Position numbers and translations under genes: made by a program
In this document: one piece after another, positions 1 to 12,900 of the stretch
Layout: every line of letters begins with the position of its first letter
Numbering within the stretch: position 1 is the first letter of the stretch
Assembly: GCA_025617375.2 (NCBI GenBank)
Contig: JAMYGW020000009.1
Coordinates: 1,364,001-1,428,000 of the forward strand
DNA length: 64,000 nt
Direction of reading: 5' to 3'
DNA from: Acarospora socialis
Lineage: Eukaryota; Ascomycota; Lecanoromycetes; Acarosporales; Acarosporaceae
Notes under the pieces: generated by a model
Databases searched by the model: none
What the model saw: only the letters and a program-made list of their open reading frames with translations
What the model was told of the DNA's origin: nothing

Positions 1-1855
1 TTTTACACAAGAGATTTTGACATCAGTTCTCTTGTGATCATTCATACATCTCTTATTAGATCATCAAATTCTTTGCATATCTCTGCTTTCTGATTTCAAG
101 TCTTTTGCTTTTTCTTCTGTGTTGTATTGTAATCTGATGTTATTTCTTTTTGAGTACTTAGATCTTTTTTGATCTTCATTTGATACTCTTTTGAAAGCTC
201 TGTCTCAGTATTGTCTGAACTTTTTTCTGTGAGTGTATTGTTGTCAGAAAATATTCATGATTCATCAATCTGAAATTCATGATCATCAGTCTCTTCAATA
301 TCATCTTTAAGAACATCTCTTTCTTTCTCAGCATCAAGAACTCTTTTCTTGATAAGAATAGCTAATTCTTTTTTATAGATTGATTAACTTGTTATGTTAT
401 ATTCATTCTTCACATCTTTGCATGATTTCTGAGAATATCATTTAGCTCTGTCTTTTGCACTCATATATGCTCAGCACATATTGTCATAACAGACTGTTCA
501 ACTCAGAACATCATGCACTATGCTTAATTTCTTCATTTTTATTTCAGTCATTACTGCTGCAACATTCTTTCTTTTTATTTGAGATCTGTTGCACTCTCAG
601 ACAAGGTGTTCAGATTTTCTGTAGTTGTAATACATTTATATTTCATTTCACAGTGTTGTCTGAGACTTAGTGAATCACTCTGTCTGACATTCAGACTCTG
701 TTCATTTAGTTTTTTATGACTTTTGATAGTACTTCTCAATTGCATTGAGATTCATAGAATCTGTTCTTCTATGTCTTATCAGTGAAATATATTGCTTCAT
801 TCACAGTCAGAAGCTTTCTTCTTGATCTTCTATTATAGATGACATTCAATATTTTTTTTGTTTCATCTGTTGTTTTCATTGACAACTGTCAATGTTGATA
901 CTCAGATCAATCATTTTCTGAAGGTTGTCTGATTGTTTTGCTTGAGCTATCTTGTCTTTGATGAACTCTCTCAACTCACAATAGTACTGATAAATAAGTG
1001 CTTCATCATTTCATCTGATAAGTATTGCTAATCACTGAAACTCTGTGATGTATACTGTCACTGATTCACTCTGTCACAAAATATAAACTTATTTCTCTGC
1101 TGTTCTCTCTTTGTTGATTACTTTGAAGACTTTCTTGAGTTTTTTCTTGAACTTGCTGAAGTTGTTGAACATAGACTTCATGTCAGCATTGCATTCATCA
1201 TAATTCTTCTCTAGAAATTCATGTAACTTGAGATCAACTCAATCAAAGACTGCATTCACTAGATAGATTGTCACAAACAATGTTTTTTCTTGATTGATTT
1301 GAAACTTCAGTTGATTGAATTCAATATACAGATCAAGCTTAGTCACAAAGACTTGTAGCTTTTCTCATTCTTCATCAAAGATATCAGATATCTGAATCTT
1401 TGATGCATTTACAGATAGTTGTATTATCTGAACTGACATCACTAATTGTGCTGTCATTCTATCTGAAGTAGATAGTAGAGATGAATTTGTCTGAACTTGT
1501 TTCAAAAATAAGATCAAAACATTCTTCTGTGTGTCAAACATCATACTTATTATATCATAAGAGTGTTCAAAGTGTAACATTCTAATCTGAGATTTCTCAG
1601 ATATGTAGAGCTAAGAGTTTGTGCTTGTTGATATAATGACTGGTCTGAAATAGTTCTGGTCTTTAACTCTTAAATAGTTATTTAAGTTGAATATGATTGT
1701 TTTCATAAGGAAAATGACTCTACTATATAGATCATGCTTGATGTTCTCACATCAAGCACTCTTGATGTCTTGACATCTCAACATTAAAAGATTAAGCTCT
1801 TGACTTGTCTGCTTACTGTTGAGTCATTGTGCTGTTATGTGACTGCTGTCTAGCA
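1..1855 (-). mobile_element. Ty3/gypsy element, 5' part, truncated by window edge
   Basis: Reading the minus strand from 1855, this contains an LTR (1573-1855) followed by a gag region that runs off the window at position 1. It is the near-identical inverted counterpart of about 1932-3760: the reverse complement of the first bases of the window matches 3720-3760, and the open frame at 455-670 reappears on the opposite strand at 3108-3323 with only scattered differences. It therefore lies head-to-head (5' to 5') with the complete element on its right. Confidence 0.8.
1573..1855 (-). repeat. LTR of the left gypsy element
   Basis: On the minus strand it starts close to TGCTAGACAGCAG and ends ...TTACA, matching the two plus-strand LTRs at about 1932-2205 and 7756-8036 over its length with many transitions. 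Its length of about 283 bp agrees with the 281 bp of the best-preserved copy. Confidence 0.75.
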
Positions 1856-1931
1856 GTCTTTCTCATGCACACTTCAAGTGAATCTTTAATCACAGACTCA
1901 CAAGTTTCTTTCTTTTCTGATATGGTCATAA

Positions 1932-2205
1932 CAAGCAGTCATGTGACATCTTAACATGCTTAACAACAAGCTTGACAAGCAAACTTAACAGATTACATGA
2001 ACAAGCTGTCTTGACAGACTCAACAGCAAGATCAGCAAGTGAACTCACTATATAGTAAAATTGTTTTTCTTATGAAAATGATCATGTTCAACTTAAGTAA
2101 CTATCTAAGAGTTAAAGACCAGAATCATTTCAGACCAGTTATTATATTAACAAGCACAAATTCTTAGCTCTACATACTCAAGAAATCTCAGGTTAGAACA
2201 TTACA
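1932..2205 (+). repeat. 5' LTR of gypsy element
   Basis: Matches the 3' LTR from the shared AGCAGTCATGTGACATC onward to the terminal TTACA. The first dozen or so bases are diverged, so the exact left edge is uncertain by about 10 bp. A TATATAG motif near 2050 is shared by all copies and may be the ancestral core promoter. Confidence 0.8.
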
Positions 2206-2219
2206 CTTTAAACATTCTT

Positions 2220-4120
2220 ACAATATAATAAGTATGATGTCTGACACACAGAAGAATGTTTTAATCTTGTTCTTGAAACAAGCTCAAGCAAACTCATCTC
2301 TATCATCTACTTCAGATAGAATGACAGCAAAATTAATGATGTCAACTCAGATAATACAACTATTTGTGAATGCATCAAAGATTTAGATACTCAATATCTT
2401 TAATGAAGAATGAGAAAAGCTGTGAGTCTTTGTGACTAAGCTCAATCTGTATATTGAATTCAATCAACTGAAGTTTTAAATCAATCAAGAAAAGACATTG
2501 TTTGCAACAATCTATCTAGTGAATGCAGTCTTTGACTGAGTTGATCTCAGATTACATGAATTTTTAGAAAAGAGTTATAATGAGTGCAATGTCAACATGA
2601 AGTTCATGTTCAACAACTTCAGCAAGTTCAAGAAGAAACTCAAGAAAGTCTTTAAAGTAATTGATGAAGAAAGAGCAGCAGAGAAATGAGTTCACATCTT
2701 GTGACAAAGTGAATCAGTGACAGTATACATCACAAAGTTTCAGTGATTAGTGACACTTATCAGATGAAATAATGAAGCACTCATTTATCAGTATTATTGT
2801 GAGTTGAGAAAGTTCATCAAAGACAAGATAGCTTGAGCAAAACAATCAGACAATCTTCAGAGAATGATTGATTTGAGTATCAATATTGATAGTTGTCAAT
2901 GAGAACAACAAATGAAACAAAAAAAATATTAAATGCCATCTATGATAAAAGATCAAGAAGAAAGCTTCTGATTGTGAATAAAGTGATATGTTTTATTAAT
3001 AAAACATAGAAAAACAGACTCTATAAACCTCAATATAATTAAGAAGTGTCATCAGAAGTCATAAAAAACTAAATAAGTAAAGTCTGAATGTTAGACAGAG
3101 TGATTCACTAAGTCTCAGATGACATCACAAAATGAGATATGAATGTATTACAACTGTAAAAAATCTGAACATCTTGCTCAAGAGTGCAACAGATCTTGAA
3201 TAAAAAGAAAGAATGTTGCAGTATTAATGACTGAAATGAAAATGAAGAAATCAAGTATAGTGCATGATGTTCTGAGTTGAACAGTCTGTTATGACAATAT
3301 GTGCTAAGCACATATGAATGCAAAAGATAAAGTCAAATGATATTCTCAAAAACTATGCAAAGACACAAAGAACAGATACAACATGATGAGTCAATTAATC
3401 TACAAAAAAGAATTAACTATTCTTATCAAGAAAAAAGTTCTTGATGCTGAGAAAGAAGAAGATGTTCTTGAAGATGACATTGAAAAGACTGATGATCATG
3501 AATTTCAGATTGATGAATCATGAATATTTCTTGACAGTGATACACTCATGAGAGAAAGTTTGAACAATGTCAAGATCAAGTTCTCAAGAAAGTATCAAAT
3601 GAGAGTTGAAAAGAATCTGAGTGTACAAAGAAAAGAGATGCTAAGAAAAAAGTAAAGAACTTAAGATCAAAAAGTAAAGATATGTGAAAGATTTAATGAA
3701 CTGATGAGAGATGTCTGAATGATTATGCAAGAACTGATATTGAGATTTCTTGTGTAAAAAACAAAGAGTCACAAGATAAAGATACACTTATCTGAAGAAT
3801 GTATCACACAGAATGAAGATAGATGAATCTTCAGTGAAGAGTATATATCATTTGAATTTCTGCAAAGAGTAAAAGTCTTTGAGAGTCAGTTGTAGATGAA
3901 GTACAATCAGTATGAACTTCAACTACATCTGAAAAGATGCATTGAGCAGCATAGTCTAGAGTATGTGAATCTTATGATCAAAAGAAAACTCAGATGATTT
4001 CAAGAACTTTGAAGATGAACTGAGTGATTGAGTGAGTCAAAAAATGAAAAGCTTTCTTGACAAGATTAAAGAATAAGAAGCTAGTGATGTCTCAAAGAAA
4101 AGACAATAGTCATTGAATAT
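2220..4120 (+). pseudogene. Decayed gag of gypsy element
   Basis: The broken reading frame contains a retroviral-type zinc knuckle at 3146-3187, spaced as C-X2-C-X4-H-X4-C. The first cysteine position now reads Tyr (TGT to TAT) and the usual Gly before His reads Glu, both G-to-A changes. The rest is the coiled, charged sequence typical of gag and cannot be assigned further. The same region is present inverted at 1-1560. Confidence 0.7.
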
Positions 4121-4139
4121 GAACCAAAATTATAATCAA

Positions 4140-7100
4140 TGAACATCAAATTAACACATTGATGAATTCTGAAGCAGATGATAACATTATAAATTGATGA
4201 ATAGTTGATATGTTGAGATTAGTGACACAGTAAACACACTGTTCATTCAACATACAAATGACAAACAGAATCATTGAAAGAATTGATGAGAAGATCTATG
4301 TAAAAGTTTTAATTCTTGAAAACTCACAAGAGATCATGTTTAATGTCATAAAATTGATTGAATATGACACAATACTAAAGATATCTTAATTATGTGAAAA
4401 GAATCTGTGAATCAATTGAGTCACAAAAGAAATATATGCAGTTAAAAATGCATATGAGATCTCTGAACAATCAGAAATGAGTTTATTAGAATATAAGTTA
4501 TGAAATCATGAAATACTGCTATTGAATGAAAAGCAATCTAAGTGAATGTCACTATACTCAATGAGTGAGAACCAACTCAAGAAAGTTAAAACTTACCTTG
4601 ACAAGAATCTGAAGAAAAAATTCATCAAATCATCAAAGTCATCAGCAGAATATTTGATTCTGTTTGTACTGAAGAAGAATGACAAGAAATGACTATGTGT
4701 TGATTACAGACAACTCAATGAGATAACTCATTGAAACAGTTATTTTTTACTGCTGATAAAAAAGTTGCAGAACTGATTAGAGAAGACTAAGTAGTTTATG
4801 AACTTAGATCTTAAGAACATCTACTACTGAGTCAGAATGAAAGAAGATAAAAAATGAAAAATAACATTCTGAACAAGATATAAACATTATGAGTATATTA
4901 TTATGTCATTTGAGCTGAAGAATGCTTCAGCCATCTTTCAGAGATTGATCAATGACATATTGAGAAAATATCTTGATGATTTTGTAATCATGTATCTCAA
5001 TGATATTCTGATATACTCAGAAGACCTTGAAGAACATTGAGAGCATGTGCAAAAGATATTGACAAGACTCAATGAAAGAACTCTGTACATGAAAAAGTCA
5101 AAGAGCAGATTTGAGATCAAGAAAGTTAAGTTTCTAAACTATGTGATTTGATCTGAACAAATTGAGAAGAATTTAAAGAAGATAAACACAGTCAGAAACT
5201 GATCAACACTGAAGAGAATCAAGAAAGTACAAGTCTTTCTAGAATTGACAAACTATTATTGAAAGTTTGTATCAAACTATGCAAAGATTGTGAAACCACT
5301 AACATGTTTGACACACAAAAGTAAAAAATAACATTAAAATAAAGAGCAGAAGAATGTGTTTTACATATTAAAGAGAAGTTTTAGTGAAATGACACATCTG
5401 AGAATACTCAATTCAGTATGTAAGAAGATACTGAAAACTGATGCTTTAGATTTCACAGTAAACACATATCTATATTAAATTAAGAAGAAAAAGCAGAAGC
5501 TCATAGCATATCAATTTAAAAAACTATCAGAACTCAAGAAAAGATATGAGATTCATGATAAGAAATTTCTTGCAATAGTGAAAACACTACAAGACTGAAG
5601 ATCTTATCTTGCAAAGATGAACAAGTCAATTCAGATCTATACAGATCACAAGAATCTGAGAAACTTCACAACAACAAAGCAATTTAATCAGCAACAAGTT
5701 CATTGAATGAAGCAGTTAGCAGATTATGAATTTCAAATACATTACAAGAAAAATAATGAGAATAGTGAAGCAGATATCTTGAGTAGATGATCTGACTATG
5801 AAGACATACAAGTGATACACACTGAAATTCTGAGTGAAGACAACAACAAAATTCTCACAAAAGACTTAGCAGTGACATACAAGATGAAGCAAGCTTTCTT
5901 AACAGATAAAAAACTCATCAAAATATGTCACTACAGCAAAACTGAGAGACATCTAGAAATTAAATACACAGAAGATCTAGTGCAGAGAAGATGCAATGTT
6001 AGTGATTTTAGAAATTGAATCATCAAGATGATTACTATGTGTGACTCATGCTGAAGAAATAAGATCAGTTAAAATAAATAATATAATGAAGTAATGTAAC
6101 TAAATGCATCAGATGCATCAGATGCATCATGAAAGTCAGTTATTATGAACTTCATTATGAAGTTATTACTGTTCAAGAACTCAGCATGAGAGATGAAATT
6201 TGACAGTATATTGATTATAGTGAACAGATTAACTAAGCACACAATGTTCATTTCATTCAGAGAAATCACAACAGCACTGATATTGACATACACAATACTA
6301 AGAAAATTAATTAGCAATCATGAGCTATCAAAAGAATTTATCACCAACAAAGACAAGCTGTTTATGAGCAGATTTTGAAAAATGCTTACAGCAGAACTTG
6401 AAATAAAGCATAAGATGTTAATAGCATATTACTCACAAACAGATAAACAAAGCAAGCAAATGAATCAAACAGTAGAAATGTACTTGAGACACTATGTTAA
6501 CAAGAGTCAAGACAACTGAATATGACTGTTATCAACAGTACAGTTTGTGTACAACAACACAAGAAACAAAATCATGAGAAAGACATCTTTCTATATGAAC
6601 TATGACTACAACTCAGAGATATAATGAGATTTCAAAGAACACAGATCACAAAGTCAAAAAGTGATTTTGAACATCACACAGATAAAAAAACTGCATCAAG
6701 ATTTGATGAAGTAAATTAAACAGCAGACAAGACAAACAACAGAAGCAAAACAATTTGAAAAGAGAAAGAAGATATATCTGAGAACAAACAACATATGAAT
6801 AAAGAAAAGAAGCAAGAAGCTAGAAAACAAGAGCATTGAATCATTCAAGATCATATGAAACATCAAAGAATTAAGCTATGAGCTAGACTTACTCAAGAAA
6901 ATAAGAATACATTCAGTATTTCATGCATTTATGCTACAGCATTGCAATTAGTTTATATCACTTTAAATCAATGAAACATCTGTCAAATTCAATGAAGAAT
7001 ATAAAGTTGAGAACATTTTAAAGAAGAGAATGATTAGTGAGAAAGTTCACTATCTTGTCAAGTGAAAAGATTATGACATTTCAGAAAATATCTGAAAATC

Positions 7101-7165
7101 AAGAGAAAATCTCAAGAACTGTGTGAGAACACTTCAACATTTTGAGAAAGAAAGTCAATATTAAC
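4140..7165 (+). pseudogene. Decayed pol of gypsy element (RT, RNase H, integrase, chromodomain)
   Basis: With stops read through, one frame shows successive pol motifs. The RT entry motif C-V-D-Y-R-Q-L-N lies near 4700. The catalytic box at 4993-5004 reads Y-L-N-D instead of Y-L-D-D. An RNase H motif T-D-H-K-N-L lies near 5640. The integrase zinc finger ends in C-X2-C at 6040-6051. The integrase core runs about 6150-6560, with the motif before the second catalytic Asp reading N-K-D-K-L-F. A chromodomain at about 6996-7155 contains Y-L-V-K followed by a TGA where the family has Trp. A trinucleotide-phased ATGCATCAG repeat sits at about 6104-6128. Confidence 0.85.
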
Positions 7166-7755
7166 TCAGAAGAATGACAATATTGAGTCAACAAGTTATG
7201 ACATTGTTTGAGAATCTTCATTCTCAGTTTCATCATTATTACTATTAAGTTCAGCAGCAAGACAGTCAATCTTCTGTGAAGCACAGTGATCTGTTTGATT
7301 CAATGTTTTTTGAAGATGCATAACTTTTGAGAAGAAAGTGACAAGCTCAGTGTGTTTGACTGTCAATTTGCTGTTCACTTTACTTATTTTCTTTTGAAGT
7401 AAAAGACAAGTTCTATTGAGAGACTCTCACAACATATTGACACACAAATGACTGTGACAAGTGCATTTATTGCATTTTGATCAAGATTTCATTACAAAAC
7501 AATTGATGTCATGACTGACACAATAGTCACAAGAAAACAAAGTGAACACATCATCAATCTGAATTTTCTTTGCAATTCTTAAATGATTAAGATTTTTGAA
7601 AAGCATTGTTGCTGACAACAGAACAATGTGAATCATCTTGCTTATATAGATTTTAGAGAACTAGCATCTAGAGAAGAAGAGATGATGTTACAATCAAGTT
7701 AAGATGAACTTAAAGCAAACTGATGCATGCACACAAGATATGTATATTCAAGAGA

Positions 7756-8036
7756 TGTCTAGACAGCAGTCATGTGACATCTCAATATGCTTGACAACAA
7801 GCTTGACAAGCAAGCTCAACAGATTGCATGAGCAAGTCATCTCAACAGACTTGATGATGAGATCAGCAAGTGAACTCACTATATAGTAGAATCATTTTTC
7901 TTATGAAAACAATCATGTTCAACTTAAGTAACTATTTAAGAGTTAAAGACCAGAACCATTTCAGATCAGTCATTATATCAACAAGCACAAACTCTTAGCT
8001 CTACATACTCAAGAAATCTCAGGTTAAAACATTACA
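7756..8036 (+). repeat. 3' LTR of gypsy element
   Basis: Begins TGTCTAGACAGCAGTCATG and ends AACATTACA, giving the canonical TGT...ACA ends of an LTR. It is 281 bp long and aligned along its length to the 5' LTR and, inverted, to 1573-1855. Confidence 0.85.
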
Positions 8037-8107
8037 TTTAATGCTCTACAATGCACTGTCTGAGGTGAATTCTTTGAATGACATTCTCTATATTGTAAAA
8101 ATGTTCA

Positions 8108-8390
8108 AAGTGTTATGTTTCAACAAAGATTTCTCAATTATAGAGCTAAAGTTTGTGCTCTTTGATATAGAGGTTCAAAGGTTTTAGTAAACAATAGCTA
8201 GTATTGTGTAACTAGATAACTTGAGTTGAACACAATCATTTTCATAGAGAAAATGATTCTACTATATATCAGATTGCTTGTTGATTTGCTGTTGTCTTGA
8301 CATGTTTTCAGACTTGTTATCTCACTAATATGCTGTTGTGCTGTATCTAAAGTGCATTTTTTTGATGTACTGTTCTTTCTGCTAAGCTCT
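8108..8390 (-). repeat. Diverged LTR of the same gypsy family, inverted
   Basis: The sequence from about 8111 follows the inverted LTR at 1573 motif by motif: the ATTTCTCA block, TAGAGCTAA, TTTGTGCT, TTGAGTTGAACA, TTTTCATA and CTACTATATA. Divergence is far greater than among the other three LTRs. It is probably an older insertion or solo LTR; its right edge is poorly defined. Confidence 0.6.
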
Positions 8391-11300
8391 TTTGAGTATA
8401 ATCATAACATTTACTTCAAATCATAAAGACTATGCAGTATATGCAGTGCACAGTTAAATGCAACTTGAACTTCAGAAAAAACTGTTATATAGATGATCTT
8501 CTTAAGAAAAATTTTTGTGAAGATGTTGTTGATATTTACTTGATGACATTCAAGATTTTTAAGAGCAATAATAACAAGAAAAACTCAAAAAGTGTTGAAC
8601 TTAACTGTAAATGCAAAGATATTCTCATAAACAATGTTATACATCTGTGAAAAATCTCTCATCATAATTTTTGTTTTAAACTTGTTCAGAAATTCATCAG
8701 TGTTCAGTTTAAGTTTGAACATTCACTTATTGATCACTATATTTGCATTCTTTAATGACACAATTTCTTTTTATGTTCTGTTGACTGTCAGAGTCATTAA
8801 CTCTGCTTAAATAATATTTTTTTACATTTTTTCTCAGACTGAGTCTCTCACTGCTTTAACATAAATAACAAATGTGAGAATGTCAGATCTGATGTTCTCA
8901 GTGTTTTTTTTATTATTTGTAATGAATACTGTGAATATCAGTATAATCTGTGATATCTTAATCATGAGTTTGTTGAAGTCTTCATCATTGTTGTTTCATT
9001 TTCTTTTTAAAATCTCAACACACAAGAATGTCTTAACTTTCTCAATTAAAATATTCAGTACTTTGCTGACAGAAACTTTAATATGTAAAAATTACTTAAT
9101 CTCACTTTATTCATTTGTCTGTAATCTGTTTAAGTTGATTACAGTTAATTTATTCATTATATAAATGTTTAATAAAAATATATTAAAATTATCTGCAGTC
9201 AACTTGAATTCTTCTTTATTGTTTAAACTCATAAGTCTGAATCTGTAAATTTGTTCAGAGATAGTAAACAGAGTTGTAGATGCTGTAAAATTTGTGATGA
9301 CTACATTTTTTCATAATTATTCAACTGATTTTTGTTCAGACAGAATGTTCAGTGTTTGTCTTTGTAGTTTGAGATCAACACTGTTTTTTTTCTCATTCTT
9401 GATAAACTTCACAACATAACTTTTAATGATTCACTTAAGATCTAAGATTCAAAGCAGATACTGCTTTATAATTTTATCTGCATAGTTTATGAAGACTCTC
9501 ACTCATTTTTAATTTATGAACTTATTCTGTCTGTTCTTTAACAATAACTTGAGATTGATATAGAAGTAGTACTTGCAATCTCAGATATAAATGTGATCAA
9601 TGAATAGTTGTACATTAATGAAGATTTTCTTCAAAATTATTTGTCTACTGTTGATCAAGAAATCAGTTGCTGTTTAATTGTAAAAATAAATATCTATTTG
9701 TGTTGTTTTTATTCAGAACTTTATTGAAAATTCTGTTTTCTTGATCATGATGTGCACTGAATTTTCAGTAATATAAATAACTCTTTCAACAACATCATTC
9801 TGAATAGACATATAAAACACAATATACTGTAATGTAATGTCAAAAGATCTGCATCAATCATTCAGAATTGATCTTAACTTTATAATATTGTTACTTTATA
9901 CAGCAAGCACTCTTGCATCAATCTGAAGCTCAATCTTTAATCATTATTCTTGCAGTTTCTGTAAAACATTATTGCATCACTTTAGCAGTATTATTTATGT
10001 CTTTTAAAAATAATTGTTCACAATCTTCAGAAAGTACTAATGTTCAATAAATAATAGAAATAAGAAATTACATATATTAATGAAAATCAGAACAAGAATA
10101 TTGATTTTCTGCTCACTTACAGTGTGCTTTTGTTGATTGATAAACTTGATAACAGTATAAACTTCACACATGTTCTTTTTGTCTTCAGCAATGAAAATTG
10201 ACTTTTTAAAAATCATAACTTTGTAAAGATTGTGAAGTTTTACAGAGTCAAGATGAACAAATTGTTGATGTCACAGCTTGTAGATTTTGATCTTTTCACT
10301 TAAAAATGAAGTGTCAACAAAGAATGAAGTGTCAACAGAACTTAATGAGTCAATTTGTATCTGAAAGTTTACATTTAATACTGTGACTGAAAGAGTCATC
10401 TCTGAATTGAATAACATGTGTATGATAGATAATAGAATGAACTCATTCAGTTTTTTTGCAATGTGTTTGACTATATAGACACTGTCTCACTCAGACACTT
10501 TTATCATGACATTGTCATGTTTATTTTACATATAAAAACTGTGCTGATCAAAGCTTCTCTGCAATTTCATTTTGCATATTTGCTTTCTTAATAGAAGATT
10601 AACTTCTAGTTCAGACATATAAAGTGTTAAACTCAGATTTATAAAGTTTCTGGATTTATTTTGTATTACAGTTACTTCACAGTAATGAGAGTATAAGTGT
10701 TTCTCTTCAACTTTAATTCTTTGATGCTGTATGTATATCAAAAAATTGCTGAAGAGTTGACATTGATCAGTTATATGTGTAAAACATTTAAAATTCATAA
10801 TTCATTTAAAGCTAAATATCTTACTGACAGCTTTCTTAAACAGAGTGATAATCTCATTGTCTTTCTCTACATCAAACTCAGATAAGAATGAGTTATTATT
10901 TTTCTCAATCTCAGCATTAAAAACTCTATGCTTTCTGTTTCTGTGCTTGAATTTTATTTTGTTTTTATAATGTGAGTTGTCTGCAGATAACTTGTCTGAC
11001 TTTTTGACTAATTTAATTATGATTGAAACAAATAATTTTCTTAACTTAATGTTTTTACAAGCAGCAGAAAGATATTCACAGTCTTAAATGTGATGAGAGT
11101 TACAGCAGAAAAAACATTTAATTGATTTATACTGAGAAGAACAGTCATTACTGAAGCTTAATGATCTCTGATAATGATATTTCACATTATGCTGATATGA
11201 ATGTGTTGAGTTTTTTTCTTTGTATTAATCTGCTCATAAAACAATCTCAACAGTTTTTAGTTGTGTTTTTTTCTCTTAAAGCTTCTTCAGACTTCTTTCA

Positions 11301-12900
11301 ATGTTTGAAGTGTTTTGAGTGTTGATTGTGTTGTAGATCACTGTATAGTTCTCAGATAATGTTTGAAGAAATGTCTGAAATTGTTGCTCAGACTTAAATA
11401 GATTAGTTATATCAGACTGAGTCACAGCAATTTTTCTGTTCAGTTTGCTGAGATGTGTTTATACTTTATTAATGAATATATTTGTCAGCATTCTGTATTC
11501 AATAAATTTTGTTAAATATTGTCTTTCAGTGATCTGCAGCTTCTTCTTGTATTTGAACTTCAAGATATTTTAAACATTTTTTGCATTAATCTTGTCTGTA
11601 ATGTATTTCTGATCATCTGCACTAATGTAAATGATGAATTAATATAAAGTTTTTATATCAGACTTCTGACTTCTGAAGTCAAGATTACTGAGTAAAAAGA
11701 AGAAGTCATTAATAGAAGTATTAATCACTAAGATCTTAATGATGTATCATAAATCTTCATTTATCAGTCATTTTCTCATGAGAGTAAATCATTGATTGCA
11801 GTTCTTGTGACTGAGAATTGAAATGAGTTGTTACTTCATGAAAAAATTATTGAAATTCATAATGTAGCTTTTGACAGTAGTCAGCATGTAGTGTAAAAAA
11901 TAAATAAAATAAAGTATTAAGATGTACAGAAGAAGATAATGTAAATAAGAGAAAGAAGAAGTGTGTGTGCTTGTTTACTTAATCATTGAGCACTGTATTA
12001 AATTGTCAATAAATCTTGTTTTGCTCAATCTTAGAGTTCTGTATTGAGTGCTGAGAATGTTATTTTGTTTAATTTTTGAGTTTTATATTGATAGTCAAAA
12101 GTGCTTATTTTAATTCTGTATCAAGCTGTCAAGAATGTTGTTTTGCTCAATTTTAAAGCTTTATATTGATGATCAATAATGCTTGTTTTACTCAATCTTT
12201 GAGTCTCTGTATTAAGTTGTCAGAATATTAAAACAGTATATACTTTCTCTAAGAAGCTTCTTGCTAATCTGAACTCATAATTTATTGAGAAATAAAAGAA
12301 TATTCATGTTATACTGCTGATTAACTGTCTATTTAATGAAATGTACACTGTTGACTTGATTATGATTGATGTGAGTTGTAGAGATTGTTTTTTCACATGC
12401 TCTGTCACACAGACTATATGAGTAATGAGTAACTTTTAACACTAATTTTAATTAAGACTATGAAAGCAGCTAGAACATCACACTTCTCAATAATGTATTT
12501 GATTGATGTCTTTCATGCTGAATAGTTCATCAAGTTTTTCAGCTTCACAATTTGTGAAAAGAACAGATCTGAAGATGACATTATGTTTGATTTGTATAAC
12601 AATATCATTAAAATTGAAAATTGTTGTGTTTTCAGACAAATCTTTTGTTTTTTGAATGTAATTTTAATATTCATGAGATCATTATTTCAATTCTTATTCA
12701 TGTGAATGTTGCATGAATGTCTGTAACACTTTTAAATAGTTGAATGCTTATCTTTATGTTGAGTTCACACTTTCTCTTAGAATATTGATGACAATTCTGT
12801 ATATCAGCAACAACAAGATCTTTCTTCATCATTTAAGTATTTTACACACAAGCTGAACTCATAATCTGTCAGACTTGAAGATCAAAGCATGCAGATAGTA
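8390..12900 (-). mobile_element. Ty1/copia retrotransposon remnant
   Basis: On the minus strand, with stops read through, copia landmarks appear in family order. A possible zinc knuckle lies near 11,075-11,125 (C-F-F-C, then His and a Cys with imperfect spacing). The protease/pre-integrase segment is at 10,526-10,798, containing T-D-Q and G-V-N-L-L-type motifs. The integrase-core end is at about 9,676-9,811, containing Q-N-(D)-V-V-E-R where intact copies have Q-N-G-V-A-E-R. Integrase upstream of the expected RT position is copia order. Little room remains for RT before the LTR at 8,390, so the 3' part is probably lost. No copia LTRs were recognised. Confidence 0.7.
10526..10798 (-). pseudogene. 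Copia protease/pre-integrase fragment
   Basis: A 90-codon uninterrupted minus-strand stretch reading H-I-T-D-Q, then a K-V-E-E-K-H-L-Y-S-H-Y-C block and an E-L-E-V-N-L-L core. It corresponds to the segment of fungal copia polyproteins after the protease active site, where intact relatives have Gly at several positions now read as Glu. It is a fragment of the surrounding element and not a host gene. Confidence 0.65.

Larger units (their letters stand above)
1932..8036 (+). mobile_element. Complete but inactivated Ty3/gypsy LTR retrotransposon (chromovirus type)
   Basis: It is bounded by direct LTR repeats at about 1932-2205 and 7756-8036. Internal order is gag with a CCHC knuckle, protease-like region, reverse transcriptase, RNase H, integrase and a C-terminal chromodomain. 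That order (RT before integrase) and the terminal chromodomain identify a gypsy/Metaviridae chromovirus. In-frame stops, mostly TGA in place of TGG or CGA, interrupt every domain, so no protein can be made. No clear target-site duplication is seen; the left flank is the inverted copy, so the insertion or rearrangement history is complex. Confidence 0.88.

Noticed and set aside
6100-6130. Short ATGCATCAG repeat considered as CRISPR-like or regulatory array
   Set aside because: Three 9-bp units without spacers inside a decayed retrotransposon; simple slippage.
8432-9164. Plus-strand open frames of 72 and 96 codons in the AT-rich block
   Set aside because: Antisense to the copia remnant, AT-driven Leu/Ile/Phe/Asn composition.
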